Assembly (NCBI GenBank): GCA_036320915.1
Contig: JAXBDG010000014.1
Coordinates: 558,001 to 622,000, forward strand
Length of the DNA: 64,000 bases
DNA from: Linnemannia elongata
Lineage: Eukaryota > Mortierellomycota > Mortierellomycetes > Mortierellales > Mortierellaceae
Reading direction: 5' to 3'
Of the stretch, positions 1-11,405 are shown piece after piece; within the stretch, counting starts at the first letter, position 1, and every line of letters begins with the position of its first letter. The notes below the pieces were generated by a model. The model saw nothing but the letters and a program-made list of their open reading frames with translations. It was not told the DNA's origin and ran no database searches. Position numbers and translations under genes: made by a program.

Positions 1-1465
1 GGACAGGCTACATCGACACCCTCACCCCGGACCAAACAGCAGTGTTAAAAGAAGTTTGGTCCATCATCTTTCACATCGCCGATTCTGGAGAAGCCGTCGT
101 CCCCGCCGATATGATGCGAGAAGTCGAAAAGGAAGCCCTTTCGGGAAAGGGCGCTCAAACACCAACCGTTCAGGCTGCTGCAAAGGCGGGCTGGTTCTCG
201 GGAAATAAGAGTGTACAGGCTGAGGAAGCTGCCAAGGCAGAAGGACATGGACAGGGTATGGCCAAGATCTCGTTGGAAGATTTAGGCCTTTCGGTGGATA
301 AGTTGAGGCCTATTCTTTGGGATAATGTCATGGGTGACCATCCTGGTAAGGTTGTTTCCCTTTTCTTGTTGTAGGCGTGGGACAGAGTGTGGGAAAACAA
401 ACAATGGTGTCGTGTCTAATGGGGCTAAGTTCTTGCTCCCTCTCACACACACGCACTCTTTTTGTCCACCTTTGCAATCCATGTTTGCTCACATTTTTTT
501 GTGTACTCTTTCTTGCTCGAAAAGATGCCTTGCTCCTCAGATTCATCCGGGCAAGGAAATGGAACACGATAAACGCCCTCAGTATGATGTTCAAGGCTTT
601 CAAGTGGCGATTGGACGAAGACATCCCAGCCGTCAAGTACTCCTCTGACATCCAACTCAACGACCAAAACCCCAAATTCTTTGAACAACTTGAGATGGGC
701 AAGTTCTACATCAAGGGTACCGATGCCGAAGGCCGAATGGTCGCTTATCTCAACGTCCGACTCCACCACCCGAGTGACCAACCTCCCAAGACCCTCGAGA
801 AGCTGACCATCTATGTCATGGAGTGTGGTCGTGTCATGGTTGAACACCCCGTCGAGACTGTCTGCCTGGTTTTTGATCTCACGGGCTTCTCGTTGTCGAA
901 CATGGATTTCGCGATGGTTCGGTACCTCATTTCAATCTTTGAAGCTTACTATCCCGAATCGCTGGGTCGGATTGTGGTCCATGGAGCGCCATTCGTGTTC
1001 TGGGGAGTCTGGAAGATCATCGAGCCCTGGATGGATCCCGTCGTGGCGTCCAAGGTCCGGTTCACCAGAAAAGACCAAGACCTCCTCGAATACATCCCAG
1101 CCGAACATTTACCATCGCGGTACAAGGGCGGTTTAGACAAGTATGAGTACAAGTACATCCATGCACAAGAGGGAGAGAACGACCATATGGCAGACACGGC
1201 GACCAAGGACCGCTTTGTTGCAGAATGGAAGGCGTTGATGTGGAAGTTTGAGGCGTTGACGAGGGAGTGGGTCCAGTTAGGGACGGACAAGCAGGTAGAT
1301 GCGGAGAGGACAGAGGAAGTAGTGGTGAAGGAGCGTCATGAGTTGGCGAAGCAGTTGAGGGTCGCTTATTTCAGGATGGATCCGTATATCCGGGCAAGAA
1401 ATCTGTTCCATCGACAGGGTGTTGCCCTCCCCGACGGTGGTGTCAAATGGACCTACGACAACTAG
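1..1465 (+). CDS. CRAL-TRIO (Sec14/CSR1-like) lipid-transfer protein, 5' end outside the window
   Basis: The reading frame is open from base 3, so the start codon lies upstream of the window. Exon 1 ends at 345 before a GTAAGG donor. The last exon is 525-1465, starting after AAAAG, and splices in phase to give DALLLRFIRARKW, the CRAL-TRIO N-terminal helix motif. The lipid-binding lobe follows, with FEAYYPESLGRIVVHGAPF and WKIIEPWMDPVVASKV, as in fungal CSR1/Sfh2-type phosphatidylinositol transfer proteins. The protein ends WTYDN. The family moves phosphatidylinositol or other hydrophobic ligands between membranes; the ligand here cannot be told. It is a tandem paralogue of the gene at 5014-6675 but keeps only the first of that gene's three introns. 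Confidence 0.88.
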
Positions 1466-4460
1466 GGGACACGTCTTCTGCTGGTGTCTAGGGTTCCTTT
1501 TTTTTTTATTCACGTCTGTCCTTCCTGTCTCTCCGTAATTAAAGTACGCATCTCGTTTAACTCGCCTATTTGGGTCTTCACATCCAAAAAGCATGCGACA
1601 AGTACTTTCCTCTGCTCCTTCCACCGGCTCGTACCCTTGTGGCACCATCGCCACCCAATATTTAGCGATATCCACACACACACGTTTATCGCCTCCCTAT
1701 CATCAACACCATGATCTAGTCTTGCTGATGGTCGCGGAAGAAAAACGTCAACGGTGAAGAGGGATTAAAGTTTCGACATATGACAACCAGAGAAGGGAGC
1801 CGCACCTCCAAACGCTCCTGCCTCCTTCTGTTTCTCCCCTTCCCCCATTCCTCATCTGAGCCCTATTCACGATAGATGTAAGGGTGTGTGTGAGACGGAG
1901 TGGGAGCGGTGCACATGCCATTGCGCTCTCTAGTGAGCAACCAGACGAGAGTGCGTTTTTTTTTTTCGTTTGTGGACGATAAGCCCATGCATAAGTGTTC
2001 TTCAATTTATTTGTACTTTTCACAATGTTGCCGCACAGAGAATATTAACCTCGCGAAATGAATGAATGCTATGGACTTTTTTTCTCCTTCTTCCTTTTCA
2101 TTGACTCGTGCGCATGCCTCTCTCTGTATTGTCTCTAACCTTCATAAGCGCAGATCCACGAGAAAAAGCTTAACCAAATACTCCCCGTCTGGTTGAGGGG
2201 TCTGAATGTATAAGGACATGGGGCAAAGATAACCGGTTTTTGTTTGTTCACCTTCTCTATCATTCTATCGCCCAAGGTTTAGTTCGAGAAACAAAGAAAA
2301 AATGTGAGCGTTGTGGCTCTCTCATTTTTTTTTTCCTGTGGTCTCGTCCTGCTGTCTTCAGCCCAGTGCGGCGGAGGCGACGGCGAGCTGACAGGTGAAC
2401 AGGTGAACAAGAGGTGCATTTAGATTTTGGAGGGAGGAAGGAGTAATAGCGTCTATGTGTTTTTGGCTTTTTTTTCTTTCTTTGATTGCACTGAAACAGC
2501 CATTGCATGTGCGTATGGAACTGTGGGTGGTAGGATGTTGTGGGCGTGGGCGTGGAGGTGCGGTTGGGTGAAGGATGTGTCTTTCTTTCTCCGCGCAGCC
2601 TGTCTTTTGGGCGTAGATGGAGGGAGGGAAGGGGGGTGCAAAAAAGAAGGAAGAACAAGAGCCAAACAGCAGGGATCGATCAAAAGAAAGTAAAAAAATA
2701 CGTCAGCATCATCCAACCATCTCAAAAGAAAGTAACAACATTGCGTGATAATGAGGAGTAGCTCTTTTTGGGGGGAGGGTGATGGGGAACAAGGAGCCGA
2801 GAGGGCAAAGACGAAAGATATTCTGCACTGCTAGTCGACCATGGATTATCAAAACAGAAAAGATTTCATTTCGGGTCGGTGATCGCGATCATTTGAACTG
2901 ATCATCACATTTTCTTCATTCATCAATTCATTATTATTGATTTTCTACACCTCCTCCTGAATTTGACATGAAATCATTTCATGTGTTGAAGGGTGATCAT
3001 GAACCCATTGACCATGCAAACAATCGATATTCGACATTTTAATTTCTATATATCTGCTTCTGCTAGGCTAACCCACATTATTACTCCACACCCCTAATTG
3101 TCGTTTCAAAGTAGAATATATGCTGTCTCTCTTTTCGATCGGTTGGCTCCTTGTAGGGGGGTTGTGGGTTGTTTCGTTGGAGAAAGTAGAGACAGGATGT
3201 GGAGAAAATGATTACATTTTCATTTGCCGCCCCCCCGGCCCCCCACCCACGCTGTAATCGCTCAAACTGAACAGGAGGATGTGGGTGGGAGAAACAGAAA
3301 GAGCGGGGTGCCGAAGGTAAAATTTTCATGTGGGATGTGTAGAAACATGAGTGGAGGGATGGACGGTGGGGGGGTGAAAAAGGGTACTGGTGCAGGCTCA
3401 TTAAAAGGTACCTTGGACGCTTGTACCTTTCTGTTAGACCCCCTCTTTCCCTCTCACATTCACACACATAAACAAGCATCCATGGACAGAATAGAAGATA
3501 AAACTAATTATACGAGTCTTCTGCTGATGGAGGACATATCGCTGGAGGCGTATAGAACGAGGAAAAAGGTGAAGAAGAGGGGTATTTTTTGAACGAGGAA
3601 GGAATAGCAGATGGGTATGTACCAAAGCCTCGCCTCTATTTTTGAATATCGTTTATAAAAGTATTCATATCACAAAGAGTGTAAAGAAAAGAACACATGG
3701 CAATGGAATTGTTAGGTAGACACCAGCAACGACAACAAACCATCTTTCTCTTGAATAACGAATAAAAGAGGCCAATGCCCTATTACGAAGTGAGCACATA
3801 ACATCACGCACAGATAGTAGCTGTCAAAGAAGAATAATATGGTGCAAGTGAACAAAAAAAACAAATAAAATTCTGTCAGGGACAAACATACCACCCTTTC
3901 TTTCTTCTCCTTCGCCTCCTTGTCTCTCATGTGAAATGAACTTGTAATTTCCTGTGCTCGTGTTGATGGTTAGTGTCAAGTGGATGTATGTGTGTGCATG
4001 TGTGTTACCGCAATTAACGAGTCGATCTACTTTCGCCCAACCCCTTCCCTCATGTCGCCCTATTAACGGATGAAGGAAAGGGGGAGGGGAAAGAGACGGA
4101 GGACCGTCGTAGAAAGTGAACAACGGTAGACACCAACGTGTATGTTCCCAGTGTATGGGAGAAGGAGAGACGCCGGAAAACACGGGTAGCTGGCATCCCA
4201 TTACGACCTGAAGGCTACCTTCCTTTCTTTTATTCATCGACGCAAACAAAGATTTTCATATGTGTCCAAATGCATCCTTTTATTGTTGTGGTTGTTGTGG
4301 TTGTGGTATGTGCAAGTACATACTGGTAGATACATAGTCTTCTTAACTCTCTTTTTTGTGTGCCTTTTCTTTCTTTCTTTCTTTCTCCATAGTATGTTTC
4401 TCAAAAAGAGAAGAGAGGGAACGGCGCATATTGATGTTTTGGTGTTGTTAGTGCTGTTTT

Positions 4461-4523
4461 GGTGCTATTGTTGCTGTTGTTGCTGTTGCTGCTGTTGCTG
4501 CTGTTGCTGCTGTTTGGTGCTGT
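4461..4523. repeat. GTT/GCT trinucleotide microsatellite
   Basis: An imperfect run of TGCTGT and TGTTGC units, about 60 bases long, about 490 bases upstream of the second CRAL-TRIO start codon. In one plus-strand frame it reads as a run of cysteines, which is a by-product of the repeat. Confidence 0.8.
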
Positions 4524-4830
4524 TTGCTTATGGCTGGCTCCGAAATCATTGAACAGGTGGCTCGCCTGCCTTGCTTTGCCTTGCCTTGCCTCTCGTGCAG
4601 TCGACGGAAAAGGGAATTGAATTATGTTATATTTTTTTTAGTTGTTGTTGTTGCTCTCATTTTATGCAGAAAAAGAAGAAGGAACAAAGAAAAGAAGAAC
4701 CAAAAGGGATCCTCACCTTTCTTTGCGCATTCACTTTCACTTTCACGCTACTCCCATCCCCTCCCCATCCAACTTTCTCACCCGAGGAAACAAAGTAAAA
4801 CTTTGATCAAGGACTAATTCTAAGACCGAA

Positions 4831-4837
4831 TATAAAA
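4831..4837 (+). promoter_or_regulatory. TATA box of the second CRAL-TRIO gene
   Basis: TATAAAA lies 177 bases upstream of the ATG at 5014. It is followed by a long pyrimidine-rich CT/CA leader (about 4859-5000), a common core-promoter arrangement for strongly expressed fungal genes. The sequence is seen; the role is inferred. Confidence 0.5.
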
Positions 4838-5013
4838 CGCCCTGGCTAATCCCATTTTCCCACTTTTCTTTTTCTTTCTTTTACATCCATCCTCATCCCA
4901 CTCCACCTTCACTCCTCCACACTCACTCCACCCTCACGCTCCACACCAGGACCAACACCTCTCCAACCCTCCACCTCCTCTCCACAACAACCCAAAACAT
5001 CACATATACAAAA

Positions 5014-6675
5014 ATGGCAAAGGGCGATATCCAGACTGCTCCCGGCACCGGACTTGTCGGCAAGTTGACTCCTGACCAGAAGGTCCTCCTCAAGCAGATG
5101 TGGGCAGAGATCCTCCACATCGCCGATGGCAACACCGGTGCCCTCGAGACCGTCCCCACCGCTGCTGCTCCTGCTGCTGGTGCTGATAAGGCCAAGAAGG
5201 GTGGTTGGTTCGGTGGCAAGAGTGCTGACACTACCGCTGTTGCTGTCCCTGCCACCAAGGTCAACGTTGCTGAGATTGGTATTGACGTTAAGCAGCTCCG
5301 TACTGCCCTCTGGAACAACATCCTCGGTGATCACCCTGGTAAGTATTTTGGATTTTATTGGAGAACAGTTACAGTGCAAACACAAACAAACAAAACAAAC
5401 AAACAATCAACGCTAACAAACAAATACAAAAATCGATGATTTGCTGTGCTGAATAGATTCGTTGTTGCTCCGTTTCCTCCGTGCCCGCAAGTGGAACGTC
5501 ACCAACGGATTGACCATGATCTTGAAGGCCTTCAAGTGGCGTCTTGAGGATGATATCGAGGAGGTCAAGTCCAAGTCTGAGGACGAGCTCGATGCCAAGT
5601 ACCGTGGCTTCCGTCTCCAGATGGAGATGGGCAAGTCCTTTGTCCACGGCACTGACAAGTTGGGCCGCCCCGTCGTGTACGTTTCTAATTTTTTTTCTTT
5701 TTTTACTCTCTGTCATTTTGATTTCTTTTTCTTTTCCCTTCCCCTGCCCCTGCCATTCGGACAAAATGAAGGAAATTTCTCTAACCTTCTTTTCCCTTTC
5801 TTTTCTCATCACCATTGGTTCCAATATATAATTAGTTACATTAATGTCCGCATGCACAAGCCCTCAGAGCAGGACCCCAAGGCCCTTGAAAAGTTCACCA
5901 TCTACGTCATGGAGACTGGTCGTCTGATGATTCAGCCCCCCGTCGAGACCGCCTGCCTCATCTTTGACATGACCGGCTTCTCCCTCGCCAACATGGACTA
6001 CAAGTACGTCTTCAGGAAACACCTTGGCTAATAGTGTGTGTTCAAGTTATCACCGTCACTCACCCTTCGATACTAACCCCCATATCCTTCTTTTATTACC
6101 CATCCCTCTCCCCCAACAATAGCTTCGTCAAGTTCTTGGTGCAGTGCTTTGAGGCTTACTACCCCGAATCGCTCGGAGTCCTCGTCATCCACAAGGCTCC
6201 CTTCGTCTTCTGGGGCGTCTGGAAGATCATCGAGGGCTGGTTGGACCCCGTTGTCGCCTCCAAGATTAAGTTCACCCGTAACGACAAGGAACTCACCGAG
6301 GTCATTGACGCTAACCACCTCCCCAACAAGTACGACGGCGGCAAGGACAAGTACACCTACAAGTATACCCCCGTTGTTTCTGGCGAGAACGATCGCTTCA
6401 AGGATGTCGAGACCAAGAACCGTCTCCTTGACGAGTGGAAGGGTATTCTTTGGAAGTTTGAGGCTGTCACCAAAGAGTGGATCCAGGCTGGTGGAAAGAA
6501 TGCAAGTGGACGGTCTGAGGAGGAGATCGAGGCTGAGCGTTTGTCGTTGGCCAAGGAGTTGAGGGTTGCTTACTTCAAGTTGGATCCTTATATCCGTGCT
6601 CGTAACCTCTACCACCGCGGTGAGCAGCCCGTCCTCCAGGCTGACGGTACTTCCATCTGGACCTACAACAACTAA
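5014..6675 (+). CDS. CRAL-TRIO (Sec14/CSR1-like) lipid-transfer protein, 421 aa
   Basis: Model: exons 5014-5338, 5457-5676, 5836-6003 and 6123-6675. All introns are GT-AG and the splices are in phase, giving 421 residues. An N-terminal region (LTPDQKVLLKQMWAEI) and an Ala/Gly-rich linker precede the CRAL-TRIO N motif LLRFLRARKWNV. The lipid-binding domain then has FEAYYPESLGVLVIHKAPF and WKIIEGWLDPVVASKIKF, features of the yeast Csr1/Sfh2 branch of Sec14 proteins. No signal peptide or membrane segment is visible, so it is probably a soluble or peripheral lipid-transfer protein. A TATA box lies at 4831 and the leader is pyrimidine-rich. Two of the three introns are missing from the upstream paralogue. 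Confidence 0.92.
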
Positions 6676-7178
6676 GTCTTCCCCCCCTTTAGTATCGGGA
6701 CTTAAGGGAAGCAAGGAGTATAGCGTTGATCGTTATGGCTCTTTTCAAAACAGGAGCGTGTTCAGGATAGAACACCTACTACCACATCGAATATTTCACT
6801 AGGATACCATAGTTTTTTTTTCTCATTTCAATTCACTAATGTACAAATCGTCAAAAAGCAAACGCGCCATTTGTCTGTATTTCTCTTGTTGTTCAAGTTG
6901 GATATGATTTATTATTTGTTGCTGAGAGGGGGGTTGTTTTCTCCTGGGTATTTGTCATGACGAGTCGAATGGTATTGATAAAGTTGATGGAGTAGAGAGT
7001 TAGAATATCCTGCACGGTCAGGCAAAGCTTGGTCCTCCTCTTCTCTCTTTTCTGCAGCTCTCATGTCCTTGTGTCCGAGGAGAGAAATTCGATCAAAAAA
7101 AAATAACATAAAATAAGGTGTGAGGTAAGAAAGTCCGGAGGTACAGGTCGGTCTTGAATGCTGTTTATCCGACTCCTT
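6676..7178. other. Intergenic, convergent gene ends
   Basis: About 500 bases between the 3' ends of the CRAL-TRIO gene and the DUF962 gene. AT-rich with short T and A runs; no gene or structured element was recognised. Confidence 0.6.
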
Positions 7179-7994
7179 TTAGAACTTGCGCTGACCACTC
7201 ACAACTAAAAGTACAGGCGTGTGAACAAAAGGAGAGAGAGATGTTATTGCATGTTCAATTCACCACATCTTCCGTGTATCCTTTGTACGTTATGACCTGA
7301 GTTTTCACTGTTTTCTCTTGCTGTACCTTCAAACCACATCTTCCAGTCGCCCATGAACTAAGAATTAAAGCGCGCAAAATAAGAAGGGGAGGAAATAGTT
7401 TGTTAGATGGATCGTTCGCTTATGCATTATCGTGTGCCCTTGTTTTCCCCTCATTTTCATTCGTCTCTCGGCTCGGAAGAAAATTTTCACAGGAGGGTTT
7501 TCGCGTGAGTGAAGAAATGATGAAAAAAAGACACATACGGAGTAGATGGGGTGCTTGAAGGTTGCGGGTTTGTTCTTCTCAAAGATAAAGTGCCCAATCC
7601 ATGCAAATCCGTACCCTATATGTGACATTCAAGAAAGAATAAAAAAAAAAAAGTGAGGTCGTGTTAGTAAAAAGAACTCTATAGCGGGGAAAGCATGTGT
7701 CCTGTTAATAACAAACTCGGCATCGTTGATAAAAGCCGCCCTAAAGCTTTATTTTCATTTACCTTGGACGAGAGCAATCCACCAGAACTTGGGCTGCTTG
7801 GTAAAGATGAGGTAGGCGAGGATGCCGACGACGTTGGTGGTAGCGAGGAGATGGAGACGCCTGTTGATGGTGTTACAGTGCTCTGAGAGGTAGTATGGGT
7901 AAAAGTCCTCAAACGACTTGTAACCCTCGGTCTTGTAGGCTCGCTTGGAGTAGTTGTGGTTCGCGATTTCCTTGTTCAGCTTCTGGACAGCCAT
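7179..7994 (-). CDS. DUF962/Mpo1-like small membrane protein, 121 aa
   Basis: Minus-strand model: exons 7994-7763, 7615-7539, 7357-7327 and 7204-7179, each with a GT donor and AG acceptor and with matching phases. The two last exons are short (31 and 26 bases) and easily missed. The protein has the DUF962 landmarks: FYPYYLSEHCN then NRRLHLLATT, YGFAWIGHFIFEKNKPATF, HPIYSFMGDWKMW and a final SGQRKF. Length (121) fits the short DUF962 class. Yeast Mpo1 of this family is an iron-dependent ER dioxygenase in the breakdown of phytosphingosine; the His residues in EHCN, RLHLL, GHF and KHP are candidate metal ligands. Two or three hydrophobic segments suggest ER membrane location. Whether this short form has the Mpo1 reaction is inference. 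Confidence 0.87.
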
Positions 7995-8645
7995 TGTGTG
8001 TTGAATGAGTAGAGAGTGGAGAGTGGGAGCAAGTATAGGTGAATGAGAGAGAGGAATGGAGGGGGTGATGGACAAAGTGAAGAGGGAAAGAAGCTGAGTG
8101 AGGTACAACTTTGAGGTAGCGGGAGAGAGAACATTTTTATAAAAAAAAAGGTTCGTTGCCGCTCTCTCCACAACACTGGCCAACTCTGCAAGAAAGCGAT
8201 CGGTTGAAGATGAGCCGATTGCATTCACCCTTAAATGGCACTTGGTGCCCTTTCTCCCTTTTGGTGTATTTTTTTTTTCCACCTTTTGCCACATTACCTA
8301 ATGGTAAGTAATTTGTTCGAGAATTTGTGGCGTATTCCAATTTCTGGAACAAATGTTAAAACGAAGAAAGTAACCATGGGGACTGATTGCTCGTAAAGAA
8401 GTAGCATTTGCATTGAGAGCACCAGCCATCCTTGTCATTCTCCGTCCATCAAAAAAAGAACGTTATCTAACAATATGGAAAAAATCAGTGTTTTTTTTTT
8501 TTTATTGATCTCTCTTTCAAGGAGCGAAATGGTGACAAGTGGGTAAAGGTCGCCAAACTAATGCTACACGCATGATACAACAACTAGAGCAAACAAAAAA
8601 CAAAACGAAAAAAGAAAAAGGGCCATAATATAGAGGGACTTATAT
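7995..8645. other. Intergenic: promoter of the DUF962 gene and 3' flank of the SPRY gene
   Basis: About 650 bases between two minus-strand genes. There are A/T runs near 8120-8300 and a 14-base T run near 8491-8504. No further gene was seen. Confidence 0.55.
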
Positions 8646-11405
8646 CTACACAACGTGTTGGTCGTCAATATCATGATCCAGTAGCGCGTCGTTCAAAAGC
8701 AACGTTGCCGACTCGGCACTATCATCACTCGCAATACTAGCCGTGTCATCATCATCCACCAGTCCCTGCGCTTGTACAACCAACGATGGCTGATCCGTCC
8801 TGGGATGACCATATCGGTCTAGACTCGAGTAGTTGGGCGGGGGCGCAGACATGTTGGTGGCAGTAATCGCTACAGGCATGGGACCATCGGCCCCTCCGTT
8901 CCCACTGAGAGTCGAAGTTCTCGGGGGACTCAAATGCTGCATGATAGGTCGTCCAGCTCCAGCCAATGATCCGGAAGATGACGAGCTCGTGAAACCTTGT
9001 GGTGACAATCTTGACCCAGATCCCGCTGCAGCCTCCAACAATATCGAGCCCAGTTCCTTGCCGTAGGCTGGTGGAGGTGCTAACGATCCTGACGCGGGCG
9101 CAAGACCCCACTTCTTAACATTCGCCTCTACAAACACGAAGCCAGACTGTCCAAAATTGATATGGAGAACACAGGGTCCTGTCGCACCAACAGTCGGGAA
9201 CAAGTTCGTGCGTCCATATCCTGTGTAGGCATCATCAATCCGCTTTCCGTTCCTTGTAAAGAAGATGGTTCCGTTCCTGGGTCTGTATCCACATCCGACG
9301 ACATCTCCTTCAAAGTAGGTCGGTCCAAAGGGTACTCCACTCCACAGAGAGTTGCAGTATTTCTGGCCATTGTTTGAAAAGTATCCAACTGAATGGCGGT
9401 TCCAGCCTTTATCATTCGGAAAATTAAATTAATTAACCAGTTAGTTATCAGGAAGCCAACCATTCATAAGGCAATCGATCCAGAGTATCGTTCATTACCT
9501 GGAAGGCGAGTGGAAGGATAGGGTTTGGTGGCGACTCCAATGGCGATGGTGGTGCGAGGACTCTTTTCAAACATCTTGACCTCCCAGTAGTAGACCTCCT
9601 GCTGCTTCGGGAGCGGTAGATTAGTCTGCACAGAGGCCACCCGATCAAAGAACGAGAGCTCAGTCCGGTCATGAACATAAAGCTGGTGGTCATACGATGG
9701 TTCGAACTCCCATGCTGAGACTCCCTTTTCCTGAATGGACAGGTATTGTGAAAGTGAGATGTCGGTCGGTACGCTGTTAGGAGGATTCACCACTTGGAAT
9801 GCTATGGAATTGGGTGGCGATGAAGAAGAAAATAAGGGGCGACAAGTAGGAGATAGGGTCAGCAAAAATGCCATTAAGTAACAAAATGTTGTGATTGTTG
9901 CATGGGTTAGGCACGAGTTCAGCATGGGTGCAAGAGCGGACACTTGTTCACTGCCAGAGATAAGCACCACTTGGTCAATACTCCTATTCACCAGACACCC
10001 GATTGACCCATACTCCTGTTTACCATTCCCTATCCTCCTTTTGTGCGACAATTCAACCTTTGTTGACGCCTTTTACCTCCCCTCTTGTTCCTGCTGCCGC
10101 TTTAGTGAACAAGGGTGGTCAATTTGAAAAGCACTGTCGACGTTTTAAGCTCCCAGGGGTGAACAACAATGGGCTGTTTTTTTTGGAACCATTTCACTTT
10201 TCCTCTTGGGCTAACTTTTGGACGTTCTCTCCCTTCCATCCACAACGGTCACTCTCTAGTCTCTTTTTAATCGTCGGAGTTTTTTTTTTTTTGGGATTGT
10301 CAATGGTCGAAGCGTTTCTTATTCGTCGGTATGACCGAACTTTGCAATGGTTGTTCATACCTTCAGCAGCGTCGTAAGCTTGACGGTCAGCATCGGAGAG
10401 GGTGTTGAGTCGGTCGGGGGTTGCCTCTGGATCAACTTCCGAGTCAGGGACCAATAGAGCGTTACCAAATCCTCGTCGACCGCCTCGACCAGTCCCGCCG
10501 TTGCGACGATGATGAGGAGAGGAAGATGAAGAGGGCGAGGACGACAAAGAAGAAGAGGATCCTGTGAGCCAGCCAGCCTTTTGGCCACAGGTCCGGATTG
10601 CCGATACGATGGAAATGATGAATGCAGTTGTGAGGACAAGGGCTACCAGCCAGGTCAAGTCCTCGTCGTCGCCGTCCCTGTCGGGGTCTGTCGGCTGAGG
10701 AAAAGGTGCGTTTGTAAACGTTGGGTAAGGGGCTGGGTAAGGGTCGCGAGAGTAACCGCTAGGAGGAGCCGAGAAGGTCTGGCGAAACGGTGGTGGATAG
10801 GTGGTAGTGGGTCTCCAGGTGTAGTAGGGGTAGGTCGTAGAAGAAGGAAAGTATCGAGGTTGGCTCAAAGGTAACTGCTCGTTCGGTTCGTATGGGTTGT
10901 CCTGGTTCGGGTAGGATGAAGGAGATGCTGCAGGATAAAATCGAGAGGAGGGACGATGGTCGTTCCCGTAGGGGGGGTACAGGGCGGGAGTAGGCAAAGG
11001 GTTGAAAGGGCGAGAAGTGAGGGTGTGGACGGATCGAGGGGGAGGAAAAGTTGGAGTGGGGTTGTTGTAGAGATAGTCTGGGGAGGGAAAGTCGAACAGA
11101 TGGTCCTCCGTGTTGTCGTCAAGGTCAAGGTCAAAGTCGACGTTGTTGCTTTTGTCGTCGCTGAAGGTATCCCGCGGGTCTAGGTCTTGTTCGTAGTTGT
11201 CTAGTTTGTATCTGCGTTCCTCTTCCTCAAGTAATAACTGTTCGCTGAAGCGAGCTTGCTGTTCTGCTAGGTCCAGCAGTCTGTTGAAGAAGTCCTCGTC
11301 GTTGTTATCGTAGTCGGAGTCCTTGTCTTGGTGACGGTAGGGTGGATAAGTTGGTGACTTGTGTTGAGCAGAGGAGGGGAAGGAAGAAGGAAGAAGAGGT
11401 GACAT
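8646..11405 (-). CDS. SSH4-like single-pass membrane SPRY protein, probable Rsp5/Nedd4 ubiquitin-ligase adaptor, 702 aa
   Basis: Minus-strand exons 11405-10361, 9801-9499 and 9406-8646, GT-AG, in phase. Residues 1-249 are disordered and rich in Asp, Pro and Tyr. Residues 250-270 (LTWLVALVLTTAFIISIVSA) form one membrane segment. A Ser-rich linker and the motif LSDADRQAYDAAE lead into a SPRY domain at about 385-545, split over the last two exons, with VYYWEVKMFE, GWNRHSVGYFSNNG and GDVVGCGYRPRNGTIFF. The tail carries two PPxY motifs (561-564 PPAY, 639-642 PPNY). A membrane segment, SPRY domain and PY motifs together match yeast Ssh4/Ear1, endosomal/vacuolar adaptors that bring Rsp5 to cargo for sorting. 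The start at 11405 was chosen because upstream in-frame codons read as low-complexity leader. Confidence 0.88.

Larger units (their letters stand above)
1466..5013. other. 3.5 kb intergenic region
   Basis: It holds the 3' flank of the first CRAL-TRIO gene and the upstream region of the second. Open frames here are short and biased towards simple sequence (T, G and GT runs, CT tracts). None shows a recognisable domain or splice structure. No RNA gene was seen. Confidence 0.6.

Noticed and set aside
4262..4552. Frame with a long cysteine run near the GCT/GTT microsatellite
   Set aside because: The Cys run is the translation of the repeat. There is no other protein feature.
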